Shown: piece after piece, positions 25,018 through 39,549 of the stretch
Layout of the letters: each line of letters starts with the position of its first letter
How positions within the stretch are numbered: position 1 is the first letter of the stretch
Assembly (NCBI RefSeq): GCF_016865585.1
Contig: NZ_JAESND010000004.1
Coordinates: 124,001 to 188,000, forward strand
Length of the DNA stretch: 64,000 nt
Reading direction: 5' to 3'
DNA from: Jeongeupia naejangsanensis
GTDB lineage: Bacteria > Pseudomonadota > Gammaproteobacteria > Burkholderiales > Chitinibacteraceae
Position numbers and translations under genes: made by a program
The notes under the pieces: model-generated
Databases searched by the model: none
What the model was told of the DNA's origin: nothing
The model's input: only the letters and a program-made list of their open reading frames with translations

Positions 25018-25707
25018 TCAGCTGCTGGCGGCGGCATCGGCGATCAGTCGGGTGATCTCGATCGGGCTCGACACCAGCGATGCATGGCTGGCGGGAAGCG
25101 AAATCGTCGTGGCCTTCATCCGTTCGGCCATCCAGCGCTGCGCTTCCGGTGGAATCATGTGGTCGTTTTCCGAGATCTGGTACCACGACGGGATGGTTTT
25201 CCAGGCCGGAACGGTGACCGTGTCCTCGAAGCAGCGTCCGGCAATCGGTTTCTGCACCGCTGCCATCAACCGTGCATCGGCTTCGCTGCAGTCCTGCGCA
25301 AAACTTTCCCGGAACAAGGCTGGATCGATCCACAGCAGGCCGTTCGGCTGCGGCCGGATGCTCTGTGCACCGGCAGGTGCGGCCTGTCGCGAGAAAATGC
25401 CGCCCAGGCTTTCGCCTGTATCGGGTGCAAACGCGGCAATGTAGACCAGCGCAACGACGTTGCCGATGTTCGATGCCGCCTCGCTGATCACCGCGCCGCC
25501 GTAGGAGTGGCCGACCAGCACCGTGGGCACATCTCGCATCGAAAGCAGGTTGCGGGTGACTGCTGCGTCGTCGGCAAGGCTGCTCAACGGCAGCTGGGCC
25601 GCGGTGACTTCGAATCCCTCAGCTTCCAGCAGCGGTATCACCTTGCTCCAGCTCGAGCCATCCGCCCAGGCGCCGTGAACCAGTACAACCCGGAGTTGTG
25701 TTGCCAT
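25018..25707 (-). CDS. Alpha/beta-fold hydrolase (EstC/MES-like)
   Basis: A 229-residue hydrolase. It starts MATQLRVVLVHGAWADGSSW, with the oxyanion-hole HGAW. The nucleophile elbow is VGHSYGGAVISEA (Ser about 83). The acid and His are likely in ISENDHMIPPEAQRW and LPASHASLVSSP. The close similarity of layout to plant-type methyl esterases and bacterial EstC-like enzymes suggests an esterase, but the substrate is unknown. It is 119 bases downstream of glpR on the same strand; a functional link to glycerol is not evident. Confidence 0.85.
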   Translation of the reverse strand: MATQLRVVLVHGAWADGSSWSKVIPLLEAEGFEVTAAQLPLSSLADDAAVTRNLLSMRDVPTVLVGHSYGGAVISEAASNIGNVVALVYIAAFAPDTGESLGGIFSRQAAPAGAQSIRPQPNGLLWIDPALFRESFAQDCSEADARLMAAVQKPIAGRCFEDTVTVPAWKTIPSWYQISENDHMIPPEAQRWMAERMKATTISLPASHASLVSSPIEITRLIADAAASS

Positions 25708-25826
25708 GCCAATGCTCCTGATGCGCGACGATAGGCGGCGGGAGGGGGGATGTCGCGCCGATCCGCTTCCGGCCCCGATGTGCCAGCTTAGGTGCTGTGG
25801 CCGTGATCCGCAGCCCGTTGGCCTGC

Positions 25827-26612
25827 TCAGCCGCCGGGCGTTGCTTCGGCGAATCCGGTTTCGGCAACGACGACGGCCGTGTTCGTTCCGTCCAGTGTTG
25901 CCGCAATGTGCTCGGGCAAGGGCCGGTCGGTAAAGAACTTGTCGACGGCCGAGAGCGGCCCGACGCGCATCATGGCCCTGCGCGTGAATTTGCTGTGGTC
26001 GGCAACCAGCCAGACTTCACGGGATTGCGCGCAGATGGCCTGCGTCACGCGCACTTCGCGGTCGTCATAATCGAGCAGCGTGCCGTCATCGTCGATGGCC
26101 GAAATGCCAATGATGCCGATGTCGACCCGGTACTGGCGGATGAATTCGATCGTCGCTTCGCCAACGATGCCGTGATCGTGCGCGCGGACCTGACCACCGG
26201 CAACGACCACATCGGCGTTGCCGTGCCCGGACAGGATCGCCGCGACGTTGAGATTGTTGGTGACGACGCGCAAGCCTGCGTGGCCGACCAGCGCCTTGGC
26301 AACTTCCTCGGTGGTCGTGCCGATATTGATCAGCAAGGAGCGGCCCGGTGCCAGGTGCCGGGCGACGGTGGCGGCGATGCGCTGTTTGGCGTCCAGATGC
26401 AGGGTCTGGCGCAGCCGGTAATCGATATTGTCGATCGACGAGGGCAGGCTGACGCCGCCGTGGTAACGCACCAGCAGGCGCTCCGCTTCCAGCGTGCCGA
26501 TGTCGCGGCGGATGGTTTGCGGGCTGACACCCAGTGTTCGGGCAAGCGTGTCGATCGATACATCACCGAACCGGCGCACGCATTCGATGATCTGGCGGTG
26601 GCGGGGCAGCAT
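25827..26612 (-). CDS. glpR: DeoR-family glycerol-3-phosphate regulon repressor GlpR
   Basis: A 261-residue DeoR/GlpR repressor. The N-terminal winged helix-turn-helix is visible (SIDTLARTLGVSPQTIRRDI, then GTLEAERLLVRYHGGVSLPS). The C-terminal effector domain has the family stretches NIGTTTEEVAKAL, VVTNNLNVAAIL and WLVADHSKF. GlpR proteins respond to glycerol-3-phosphate. It is divergent from glpD across 124 bases, which is where its operator would be expected. Context makes the glycerol assignment strong. Confidence 0.93.
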   Translation of the reverse strand: MLPRHRQIIECVRRFGDVSIDTLARTLGVSPQTIRRDIGTLEAERLLVRYHGGVSLPSSIDNIDYRLRQTLHLDAKQRIAATVARHLAPGRSLLINIGTTTEEVAKALVGHAGLRVVTNNLNVAAILSGHGNADVVVAGGQVRAHDHGIVGEATIEFIRQYRVDIGIIGISAIDDDGTLLDYDDREVRVTQAICAQSREVWLVADHSKFTRRAMMRVGPLSAVDKFFTDRPLPEHIAATLDGTNTAVVVAETGFAEATPGG

Positions 26613-26736
26613 GGGCCGTCATTCCGAAAACAAATGAACACAAAACAACAATAGTGCTTTCGAATTCCAACTTGTAGTTGCTTTCTTCGTGACTACAATT
26701 CGAGCAGGCGAGGCCTTGAAAGGAGGCGTGTAAGCC
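26613..26736. promoter_or_regulatory. glpR-glpD divergent control region
   Basis: For glpD: TTGTAG (26672-26677), 16-base spacer, TACAAT (26694-26699), and a strong AAAGGAGG ribosome-binding site at about 26719-26726. On the minus strand, T/G-rich repeats (ttgttttgtgttc and atttgttttcg, within 26629-26652) resemble the half-sites of DeoR/GlpR operators, but the match is loose. Confidence 0.4.
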
Positions 26737-28287
26737 ATGTTCGCGCAGTCCATCCCCGAGCGTTGCGATCTTTTGATCGTCGGTGGCGGCATCAACGGCG
26801 CCGGCATCGCACGCGATGCCGCCGGGCGGGGGCTGAGCGTGGTGCTGTGCGAACAGGATGATCTGGCCGGCCATACGTCGTCGGCGAGCACCAAGCTGAT
26901 CCATGGCGGTCTGCGCTACCTCGAGTACCGCGAGTTCGGTCTGGTGCGCAAGGCCCTGCAGGAGCGTGAAACGCTGTTGCGGATGGCGCCGCACATCATC
27001 TGGCCGCTCCGTTTCATCATGCCGCACGACGCGCACCAGCGTCCGGCATGGCTGATCAGAACCGGGTTGTTTCTCTACGATCATCTGGCAAATCGCCGCC
27101 TTTTGCAGGCATCGTTGTCAATTTCTCTGACCGAGCATGTTGCTGGCGGCGCGCTGAAACCGGCGTTGTGTCGCGGCTTCGAGTATTCGGACGGCTGGGT
27201 AGACGACGCACGGCTCGTCGTGCTGAATGCACTCGATGCCTACGAGCTGGGCGCGGTCATCCTGCCCCGGACGCGTTGCAGTGCCATCGCGCCCGCCGGC
27301 GATCGCTGGTCGGCCACGCTGCGCACGGCGGAGGGCGGCAGTGCGCGGGTCGATGCCGCTGCCATCGTCAATGCAGCTGGCCCCTGGGCGGCCGAACTGG
27401 CCCGTCTGGCGGCACCCGATGCAGAGCGCGCCACGCTGCGGCTGATCAAGGGCAGTCACATCGTCGTGCCGAGGCTGTTCGATCATCCGTATGCCTACCT
27501 GTTCCAGAATCCGGACAAGCGCATCATTTTCGCGATTCCGTTCCAGCGCGAATTCACGCTGATCGGCACTACCGACGTGGATTTCACCGGCGATCCGGCC
27601 AGGGTGGCGATCAGCGACGACGAGGAGCGCTATCTGTGCGAGATGGCGAGCCGCTATTTCGCGCGGCCGGTGACGCCGGCCCAGATCGTCTGGCGCTACT
27701 CGGGCGTACGGCCGCTGCTGGACGACGAGGTCGGCACCGCTGCGGCGGTGACGCGCGATTACCGGCTGCAATTGTCGCCGGACGGCCCGCCCTTGCTGCA
27801 TGTATGGGGCGGCAAGATCACCACCTATCGCCGTCTGGCCGAGGATGCCGTGACGCAGCTGTTGTCACGGCTGGGCCGTGCGGGGCCCGCATGGACCGCC
27901 GCGCGACCCTTGCCCGGCGGCGACTTCGACATCCCGGGTGTACTGAGCGTGGCACCGGATTTCGACGCCTTTCTCGCGCGCTTTCGCGGCCGTCACCCGT
28001 GGATTCCCGATGCCTTGTCCGAGCGTTACTGCCGGCTGTACGGCAGCCGTGCCGAACGGCTGATCGGGGATGCGGTGGTCATGGCGCAATTGGGCACGGA
28101 GCTGGTGCCGGGACTCTATGAAGCGGAAGCGCGCTATCTGATCGACAACGAATGGGCCCGCAGCAGCGAAGACCTGCTGTGGCGGCGCACCAAGCTGGGA
28201 TTGCACTGCCTGCAGGGCGATGTGCAGCGACTCGATGCATGGCTGGCCAAGCAGGCGGCGGAAACGCCAAGCAGGCTCAGCGCATAG
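26737..28287 (+). CDS. glpD: Aerobic glycerol-3-phosphate dehydrogenase GlpD
   Basis: A 516-residue FAD-dependent membrane-associated enzyme oxidising glycerol-3-phosphate to dihydroxyacetone phosphate with quinone as acceptor. The FAD-binding site is CDLLIVGGGINGAGIARDAA (about residues 10-29). Family motifs follow: SSASTKLIHGGLRYLEYREF, GLVRKALQERETLLRMAPHI, and GGKITTYRRLAEDA. First gene of the glycerol operon and divergent from glpR. Confidence 0.96.
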   Translation: MFAQSIPERCDLLIVGGGINGAGIARDAAGRGLSVVLCEQDDLAGHTSSASTKLIHGGLRYLEYREFGLVRKALQERETLLRMAPHIIWPLRFIMPHDAHQRPAWLIRTGLFLYDHLANRRLLQASLSISLTEHVAGGALKPALCRGFEYSDGWVDDARLVVLNALDAYELGAVILPRTRCSAIAPAGDRWSATLRTAEGGSARVDAAAIVNAAGPWAAELARLAAPDAERATLRLIKGSHIVVPRLFDHPYAYLFQNPDKRIIFAIPFQREFTLIGTTDVDFTGDPARVAISDDEERYLCEMASRYFARPVTPAQIVWRYSGVRPLLDDEVGTAAAVTRDYRLQLSPDGPPLLHVWGGKITTYRRLAEDAVTQLLSRLGRAGPAWTAARPLPGGDFDIPGVLSVAPDFDAFLARFRGRHPWIPDALSERYCRLYGSRAERLIGDAVVMAQLGTELVPGLYEAEARYLIDNEWARSSEDLLWRRTKLGLHCLQGDVQRLDAWLAKQAAETPSRLSA

Positions 28288-28299
28288 GCGGGAGGGAGT

Positions 28300-30472
<2,173 letters not shown>

Positions 30473-30482
30473 GGAGGCGGCG

Positions 30483-32163
<1,681 letters not shown>

Positions 32164-32164
32164 A

Positions 32165-32443
32165 ATGGGCTGGATGATGTGGACCCCCGAGGTCGCGGCC
32201 TTCTTCGGCTGCATCGCACTGATGCTGGTGGTGATGACGGTGCTGGAAATCCGCTGGCCGACCATCGAGCGCAAGGGCTGGCTGCCGATCGCGACCACGC
32301 GCGGCGACCGGCTGTTCATCGGACTGCTGCTGGCCGCCTACGTCAACCTCGCGTGGGTCGGGCTGTCGGCCGAGGAAGCCAGCGTGTGGCCGGGCTTCGG
32401 CGCATCGATGCTGTTGCTGGGCCTGGTGATGTGGAAGGGGTGA
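32165..32443 (+). CDS. glpU: Small membrane protein of the glycerol transporter cluster (DUF2160, GlpU)
   Basis: A 92-residue membrane protein: MGWMMWTPEVAAFFGCIALM, two or three hydrophobic segments, and the conserved middle RKGWLPIATTRGDRLFIGLL. DUF2160 proteins are found almost only in glpSTPQUV operons between the permeases and the binding protein, but their role is not established. One base separates it from glpQ. Position and size match GlpU. Confidence 0.88.
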   Translation: MGWMMWTPEVAAFFGCIALMLVVMTVLEIRWPTIERKGWLPIATTRGDRLFIGLLLAAYVNLAWVGLSAEEASVWPGFGASMLLLGLVMWKG

Positions 32444-32562
32444 GGTGGACGCGCAGATTGTGTAGCGGATGTTTCGGTACTACAAAAATCACCAGCGGCC
32501 CGCCGATCACCCCGCAGCGGCCACCGCAACGACGAGCACGCGGGGCGGATCAGGAGAAGAAG

Positions 32563-34296
<1,734 letters not shown>

Positions 34297-34303
34297 AACC
34301 GCA

Positions 34304-34338
34304 GCGCCGGGAAGCCCGATATTCCCGGCGCATTTCTT
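34304..34338 (+). terminator. Hairpin between glpV and glpK, possible attenuator
   Basis: GCGCCGGGAA-gcccgata-TTCCCGGCGC, a 10-bp perfect stem, followed by atttcttc. It could partly stop transcription between the transporter genes and glpK, or protect the 3' end of the highly expressed binding-protein message. Confidence 0.6.
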
Positions 34339-34390
34339 CGGGCCGGCGCGTAGAGTCGACGGCTCGTCAAAAGCAAGCAAAGGGTGGGGC

Positions 34391-35896
34391 ATGCCGTATC
34401 TGATGGCGCTGGACCAGGGCACGTCGAGTTCGCGCGCGGTGATCTTCAACGAGCGCGGCGAGATCGTCGCCAGCGCGCAGCGCGAGTTCACCCAGCATTT
34501 TCCGCAGCCGGGCTGGGTCGAGCACAACCCGCAGGAAATCTGGCAAAGCCAGCTGCAGACCTGCCGCGAGGCGATCGCCAAGGCCGGCATTCGTGCGGCC
34601 GATATCGCAGCACTCGGCATCACCAACCAGCGCGAAACCACGCTGCTGTGGGATCGCCGTACCGGCGAGCCGGTGTTCAACGCCATCGTCTGGCAGGACC
34701 GCCGCACCGAAACATTGTGCGACGCCTTGCGCGAGGCCGGGCTGGGTGACGCGGTGCGCAGCAAGACCGGTCTGGTGATCGACCCGTACTTTTCCGCTAC
34801 CAAGGTGCGCTGGCTGCTCGATCAGGTGCCCGGCGTACGGGCAAGGGCAGAGCGCGGCGAACTCGCTTTCGGCACCGTCGACAGCTGGCTGGTGTGGAAG
34901 CTCACCGGAGGCCGCCTGCACGTTACCGACGTGACCAACGCATCCAGAACGATGCTGTTCAACATCCATACGCAGCAATGGGACGACGAACTGCTTGCCG
35001 CCTTCGGCATCCCGGCGGCGCTGCTGCCCGAGGTCGGCCCGTCGAGCCATGTTTACGGCAAGACCGAACCCGAATGGTTCGGAACGCCGGTGCCCATCGC
35101 CGGCATCGCCGGCGACCAGCAGTCTGCCCTGTTCGGTCAGGCGTGCTTTACGCGCGGCAAGGCCAAGAACACCTATGGCACCGGCTGTTTCATCCTGATG
35201 CACACCGGCGATGCCGCCGCGGAATCGCAGAACGGCCTGATCAGCACCGCTGCGTGCAGTGTCGGCAGCACGCCGCAGTACGCACTCGAAGGCAGCGTCT
35301 TCATCGGCGGTGCGGTGGTGCAATGGCTGCGCGACGGGCTGAAGGCGATTTCGAGTTCGTCCGACATCGAGAATCTGGCGTTCTCGGTGCCCGACTCGGG
35401 CGGCGTAGTGTTCGTGCCGTCGTTCACCGGTCTGGGGGCGCCGTACTGGGTTCCGACCGCACAGGGCGCCATCGTCGGGCTCAGTCGCGGCACCACGGTG
35501 GCCCATGTTGCGCGTGCCGCGCTGGAGTCGATTGCCTTCCAGAGCAACTCGGTGCTGGCCGCAATGCAGCGCGATGCAGTCTCGCCGATTGCGGAGTTGC
35601 GCGTCGACGGCGGCGCGGCGGCCAACAACCTGCTGCTGCAGTTTCAGGCCGACCTGCTCGGCATTCCGGTGGTGCGGCCCAAGGTCATCGAATCGACGGC
35701 ACTCGGCGCCGCGTATCTGGCCGGACTGGCGACCGGACTGTTTGTCAGTGCGTCCGATCTGGACGCGCAGCGGCAAATCGACCGGACCTTCATGCCGAGC
35801 ATCAGTCGCGACGAGGCGGCGCAGCGGATGGCGCAGTGGGAAATCGCGGTCGAACAGGCAATGCTGCCCGCCAGGCGCGCTGCCGGCACGGGCTGA
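34391..35896 (+). CDS. glpK: Glycerol kinase GlpK
   Basis: A 501-residue FGGY-family kinase that phosphorylates glycerol to glycerol-3-phosphate, trapping it in the cell. It starts [19 protein letters not shown] with the ATP-binding loop. [20 protein letters not shown] and [10 protein letters not shown] are the substrate region. The second FGGY motif is [20 protein letters not shown]. Length is typical. It lies in the glp operon after glpV, 10 bases before tpiA. Confidence 0.97.
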   Translation: MPYLMALDQGTSSSRAVIFNERGEIVASAQREFTQHFPQPGWVEHNPQEIWQSQLQTCREAIAKAGIRAADIAALGITNQRETTLLWDRRTGEPVFNAIVWQDRRTETLCDALREAGLGDAVRSKTGLVIDPYFSATKVRWLLDQVPGVRARAERGELAFGTVDSWLVWKLTGGRLHVTDVTNASRTMLFNIHTQQWDDELLAAFGIPAALLPEVGPSSHVYGKTEPEWFGTPVPIAGIAGDQQSALFGQACFTRGKAKNTYGTGCFILMHTGDAAAESQNGLISTAACSVGSTPQYALEGSVFIGGAVVQWLRDGLKAISSSSDIENLAFSVPDSGGVVFVPSFTGLGAPYWVPTAQGAIVGLSRGTTVAHVARAALESIAFQSNSVLAAMQRDAVSPIAELRVDGGAAANNLLLQFQADLLGIPVVRPKVIESTALGAAYLAGLATGLFVSASDLDAQRQIDRTFMPSISRDEAAQRMAQWEIAVEQAMLPARRAAGTG

Positions 35897-35905
35897 GGCA
35901 CGGCG

Positions 35906-36661
35906 ATGCGGCAGCACTGGGTCATCGGCAACTGGAAAATGAATGGCGGCCTTGCCGCCAACCAGACGCTGCTTGCCGGTGTGCGCGCTGCCGCCGGGCC
36001 GGCTGCGCCGGTGCGGCTGGGTGTCTGCGCGCCGTTTCCCTACCTGCTGCAATGCCAGCAGGCGCTGGATGGTAGCGGCGTCGTCTGGGGCGCACAGGAT
36101 CTGTCGGCCGAAATCGGCGGTGCATTCACCGGTGAAGTGTGCGGCGCGATGCTGACCGATTTCGACTGCGGCATCGTCATCGTCGGCCATTCGGAGCGGC
36201 GTCTTTACCACGGCGAATCCGAGGTTCGCGTCGCCGAGAAAGCCTTGCGTGCAGTCGAAAACGGCATCCGGCCGGTGTTCTGCATCGGTGAAACGCAGGA
36301 TCAGCACGATGCCGGCGAGACCGAGGCCGTGCTGGCAAGGCAGCTGATGCCGCTGTTCGCGCTGCTGAACGAAACGCGGCTGGCGATGGTTATCGTGGCC
36401 TACGAGCCGGTGTGGGCGATCGGTACCGGCAAGACGCCGACGCCGGAAGATGCACAGGCGGTGCACCGTTTTATCCGCGCACGGCTGGCGGACCACAGCG
36501 CGGCGCTTGCCGAGGCGCTGCCCGTCATCTATGGCGGCAGTGTCAAATCGGGCAACGCCGCCAGCTTGTTCGCCCAGCCCGACATCGATGGCGGTCTGAT
36601 CGGCGGTGCATCGCTCGACGCCGGCGAGTTTCTCGCCATCGCGAAGGCCGCGCACGGCTGA
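35906..36661 (+). CDS. tpiA: Triosephosphate isomerase TpiA
   Basis: A 251-residue TIM barrel. Active-site residues are all present: Lys in GNWKMNGG, His in IVIVGHSERRLYHGES, Glu in VAYEPVWAIGTGKTPTPED, and phosphate-gripping GGSVKSGN and GGASLDAGEF. It converts dihydroxyacetone phosphate made by GlpD to glyceraldehyde-3-phosphate. Its place at the end of the glycerol operon suggests a catabolic isozyme in addition to a housekeeping tpiA elsewhere, which this window cannot confirm. Confidence 0.96.
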   Translation: MRQHWVIGNWKMNGGLAANQTLLAGVRAAAGPAAPVRLGVCAPFPYLLQCQQALDGSGVVWGAQDLSAEIGGAFTGEVCGAMLTDFDCGIVIVGHSERRLYHGESEVRVAEKALRAVENGIRPVFCIGETQDQHDAGETEAVLARQLMPLFALLNETRLAMVIVAYEPVWAIGTGKTPTPEDAQAVHRFIRARLADHSAALAEALPVIYGGSVKSGNAASLFAQPDIDGGLIGGASLDAGEFLAIAKAAHG

Positions 36662-36682
36662 TCCGATCCGTCTGCGGATGTC

Positions 36683-38053
36683 TCAGGTCAACGGCAGGGT
36701 CAGAACGACTACGAGGCCGCCACCGTGGCGGTCGGTCAGCCTGATTTCGCCGCCGTGGCTGCGCGCCGTGGCCCGGGCGATGGCCAGTCCGAGGCCACTG
36801 CCGCCGGTGTGGCGCGCGCGCGAGGCTTCCAGTCGCACATAGGGTTCGAACACGCGTTCGCGGTCGGCTTCGGGAATGCCGGGGCCGTGATCGCTGATGC
36901 GGATTTCCAGCGTGTCGCCTTGCTCGCTCACGTCGACGTCGATCTGCGGGCCGCCGTAGCGGCGCGCGTTGTCGAGCAGGTTGGACAGGCAACGCCGCAA
37001 CGCCAGCGGCCGCCCGGTCAGCGGCCGGCGGGTGTCGCCGTTCAGCACCGGTTCGGCGCCGAGCGCCTCCATGTCCTCGATCACGCCGTCGAGCAAGGCT
37101 GCGACGTTGATCTTCACCGCCTTCTCGCTGCTGGCGTCGGCGCGCAGGAAGGCCAGCGTGTTGTCGATCATCTCGTCCATTTCGAGCAGGTCGTGCTCGA
37201 TGTCGCCCTTGAGCTTGGCGTCGGCGAGTTTTTCCAGCCGCAACCGCACCCGGGTGATCGGCAGGCGCAGGTCGTGCGAGACGCCGGCCAGCGTCTGCGC
37301 GCGGGTTTCCAGATAGCGCTTGAGTTCGCGCTGCATCGCGTTGAAGGCACGCGCCGCGTCGGCGACTTCCTGCGGGCCGGTTTCCTGCAGCGGCGGCTGG
37401 TCGAGGTTCTTGGCCAGACCGGTGGCCGCGGCGGAAAACATCGCCAGCGGCCGGGTCAGCCGGCGTACCGCCCAGAACGACAGCACGCTGACCGCTGCGC
37501 CGACCAGCAGCAGCCAGCCGAGCAGCCGGTACGGGTCCTGCCGGCTCGATTGCGGAATGGCAAAGCTGAATGTCGCCACCGTGCCGTCGCCGAGCCGCGC
37601 CTGCGTCTGCACGAACACCAGCGGCATCGGCTTGGGCGGGCCGTCGCGTTCGGTCATGCGCGGTCGCCGATGGTGATCGTACGGCGCACTCTTGAGCGAG
37701 AGCACCTGGAACGGCGTCGACAGCTTGTCGCGCAGTACGTCGGCGAAGGCTTCGGCGTCGTCGCCCGGTGTGCCGGCCGGCGTTTTCCACGGTTCGGCCA
37801 TCGTCAGGTGGGTCGGCGGGGCATCGAGCACCCGGACGAGCCGGTCGCGTTCGCCGGCCGGCGTTTCGTTCAGTACCGACACGATGTCGGCGATCCGCTG
37901 CGCCGCGTACTCGCCGCGGATGAAGCGCGTGTAGCGCAGCCGGTCCTGCATCACCAGCCACATGCCCGCGAGGTTGGCGACGATCAGGCCGATCATCAGT
38001 GCCAGCACCAGTTGCCCGAGCAGGGTTTTCGGCCCGCGCCACCACCGCTTCAT
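36683..38053 (-). CDS. Sensor histidine kinase of an OmpR/CpxR-type two-component system
   Basis: A 456-residue membrane kinase. TM1 about 12-33, periplasmic sensor about 34-176, TM2 about 177-198, HAMP about 198-250. The phosphoacceptor box is GVSHDLRLPITRVRL with His260. ATPase domain N box LSNLLDNARRYGG, G1 box DHGPGIPEADRERVFEPY, and G2 GGSGLGLAIARA. It belongs to the EnvZ/CpxA-like class. It overlaps the regulator gene by 4 bases (ATGA). Adjacent Spy-like and efflux genes suggest an envelope-stress sensor. Confidence 0.92.
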   Translation of the reverse strand: MKRWWRGPKTLLGQLVLALMIGLIVANLAGMWLVMQDRLRYTRFIRGEYAAQRIADIVSVLNETPAGERDRLVRVLDAPPTHLTMAEPWKTPAGTPGDDAEAFADVLRDKLSTPFQVLSLKSAPYDHHRRPRMTERDGPPKPMPLVFVQTQARLGDGTVATFSFAIPQSSRQDPYRLLGWLLLVGAAVSVLSFWAVRRLTRPLAMFSAAATGLAKNLDQPPLQETGPQEVADAARAFNAMQRELKRYLETRAQTLAGVSHDLRLPITRVRLRLEKLADAKLKGDIEHDLLEMDEMIDNTLAFLRADASSEKAVKINVAALLDGVIEDMEALGAEPVLNGDTRRPLTGRPLALRRCLSNLLDNARRYGGPQIDVDVSEQGDTLEIRISDHGPGIPEADRERVFEPYVRLEASRARHTGGSGLGLAIARATARSHGGEIRLTDRHGGGLVVVLTLPLT

Positions 38054-38763
38054 GCCCGGCGCTCCACCGTCGTCGCCAGCACGTAGCCCTCGCTGCGTAT
38101 GGTCTTGATCAGCACCGGTTCGCGCGCGTCGTCGCCAAGGCGGCGGCGCAGCCGGCTGATCATCACGTCGATGGTCCGGTCGAACGGCCCGGACTCGCGC
38201 CCGGCGAGCACATCCATCAGCTGGTCGCGCGACAGCACGCGGTTGGCGTTTTCGGCCAGCGCCGACAGCAGGCGGAATTCGCCGCTCGACAACGGCGTGA
38301 CGACGCCGTCGCTGCCGATCAGGTGGCGCGCGCCCAGATCGAGCACCCAGCCCGCAAACGCCAGCTCGCGCACGGTTTTCTCGTCGCCGCCGCGCTCGTG
38401 TGCACGGCGCAGGATGCTCTTGATCCGGGCCAGCAGCTCGCGCGGATTGAACGGTTTGGGCAGGTAATCGTCGGCGCCCATTTCCAGGCCGATGATGCGG
38501 TCGAGCTCGTCGCCGCGCGCGGTCAGCATCAGGATCGGCACCGTCGATTCGGCGCGCAGGTTGCGGCACAGCGTCAGCCCGTCGTCGCCGGGCAGCATCA
38601 GGTCGAGGATGACGAGGTCGAAGCTGCCGGCGGCCAGCGCCGCAGCCATGGCGCGGCCGTCACCGGCCTCGGTGACGTCGAAGCCCTGTTCGCCCAGATA
38701 GCCCGAGAGCAGGGTGCGCAGGTCGGCATCATCGTCGACAACGAGCAGGGATTTGGCGTGCAT
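38050..38763 (-). CDS. OmpR/CpxR-family response regulator
   Basis: A 237-residue regulator. The receiver domain has Asp10-Asp12, phosphorylation site Asp54 (VILDLMLPGDDG) and Lys in DDYLPKPFNPRELLARIKSI. The C-terminal winged helix has LSSGEFRLLSALAENANRVL and RTIDVMISRLRRRLGDDARE. The start chosen (MHAKSLLVVDDD) is the first ATG that leaves no long N-terminal extension. Divergent from the Spy/CpxP-like gene, with a CpxR-type TTTAC repeat in between. Confidence 0.94.
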   Translation of the reverse strand: MHAKSLLVVDDDADLRTLLSGYLGEQGFDVTEAGDGRAMAAALAAGSFDLVILDLMLPGDDGLTLCRNLRAESTVPILMLTARGDELDRIIGLEMGADDYLPKPFNPRELLARIKSILRRAHERGGDEKTVRELAFAGWVLDLGARHLIGSDGVVTPLSSGEFRLLSALAENANRVLSRDQLMDVLAGRESGPFDRTIDVMISRLRRRLGDDAREPVLIKTIRSEGYVLATTVERRA

Positions 38764-38840
38764 GTGATCTGGCCTTGCGTAATTCCGTCTGTTCCAAGGA
38801 TAACGCCCGCGCGAGGGCCGGGGGCGCATGTGGCAGCGTG

Positions 38841-38866
38841 TTTACCCGGTTTTACATCCCGTTTAC
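38841..38866 (+). promoter_or_regulatory. CpxR-type box: three TTTAC repeats
   Basis: TTTAC at 38841, 38851 and 38862, with 5- and 6-base spacers. On the minus strand this is GTAAA-N6-GTAAA-N5-GTAAA; the E. coli CpxR site is GTAAA-N5-GTAAA. It lies in the divergent region between the response regulator (38763) and the Spy/CpxP-like gene (38948). Confidence 0.55.
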
Positions 38867-38947
38867 AAAAAGCGGTTTTGTGTGCAAACGCGGTTCACAT
38901 CGCCAAGGTGTAATGGCTTCGCTCTCAACGAGAAGGAGAAACCGAAC

Positions 38948-39463
38948 ATGAAACGCAATCGCCAGATCATCTCCAGCCTTGTCGCCGCACTCTTGCTCGG
39001 TACGGCAGCCTCCTCCATGGCCGCCCCGACCGCCAGCGCACCGGATGCCGCACACGGCTGGGGTCACCACCAGCGCCTGAGCCCGGAACAGTGGCAGCAG
39101 ATGACCGATGCCCGTCTCGCCAAGATGGCCGAAAAGCTGAAGATCACGCCGGCCCAGCATGGCGCCTGGGATGCCTACGCCAGAACCTTCCGTGACACCT
39201 TCACGCAGCCGCCGGCCCGCCAGAAGCAGGATGGTGTTGCCGCCGCCGAGCAGCTGCGCCAGCGCGCTGCGATGATGCAGGAACACGCCAAGCGCACGCT
39301 GCAGCTGGCCGACGCGACCGAAACGCTGGCCAAATCGCTGACGCCGGAGCAGAACAAGACGCTTGATGCGACGGTCGGCCGATTCGGTCCCGGCATGCAC
39401 CACAAGGGCATGCACGGCCAGCGTGGCGCCCGTCCGGCGGCACCGGCTGACGCTGCCAAGTAA
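38948..39463 (+). CDS. Spy/CpxP-family periplasmic stress protein
   Basis: A 171-residue periplasmic protein. Signal peptide MKRNRQIISSLVAALLLGTAASSMA. The mature part is helical with two LTxxQ-type motifs, KITPAQHGAWDAYARTF and LTPEQNKTLDATV, the hallmark of the Spy/CpxP family of chaperones and stress sensors. The C-terminus is His/Gly-rich (MHHKGMHGQRG), which could bind metal. Divergent from the two-component system, as cpxP is from cpxRA in E. coli. AGGAG lies nine bases before the ATG. Confidence 0.88.
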   Translation: MKRNRQIISSLVAALLLGTAASSMAAPTASAPDAAHGWGHHQRLSPEQWQQMTDARLAKMAEKLKITPAQHGAWDAYARTFRDTFTQPPARQKQDGVAAAEQLRQRAAMMQEHAKRTLQLADATETLAKSLTPEQNKTLDATVGRFGPGMHHKGMHGQRGARPAAPADAAK

Positions 39464-39487
39464 GCGTTGTCATTCCCGTTGTAGCCT

Positions 39488-39510
39488 GGGCCGTCGTACG
39501 ACGGCCCGTT
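39488..39510 (+). terminator. Possible terminator after the Spy-like gene
   Basis: GGGCCGTC-gtac-GACGGCCC, an 8-bp stem (fully palindromic 20-mer), followed by gtttcc. The T-run is short, so termination may be partial and mdtA may be partly co-transcribed. Confidence 0.55.
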
Positions 39511-39549
39511 TCCACGTTTAAACTAGCCGATTTGCTTACGGATTCCTCC

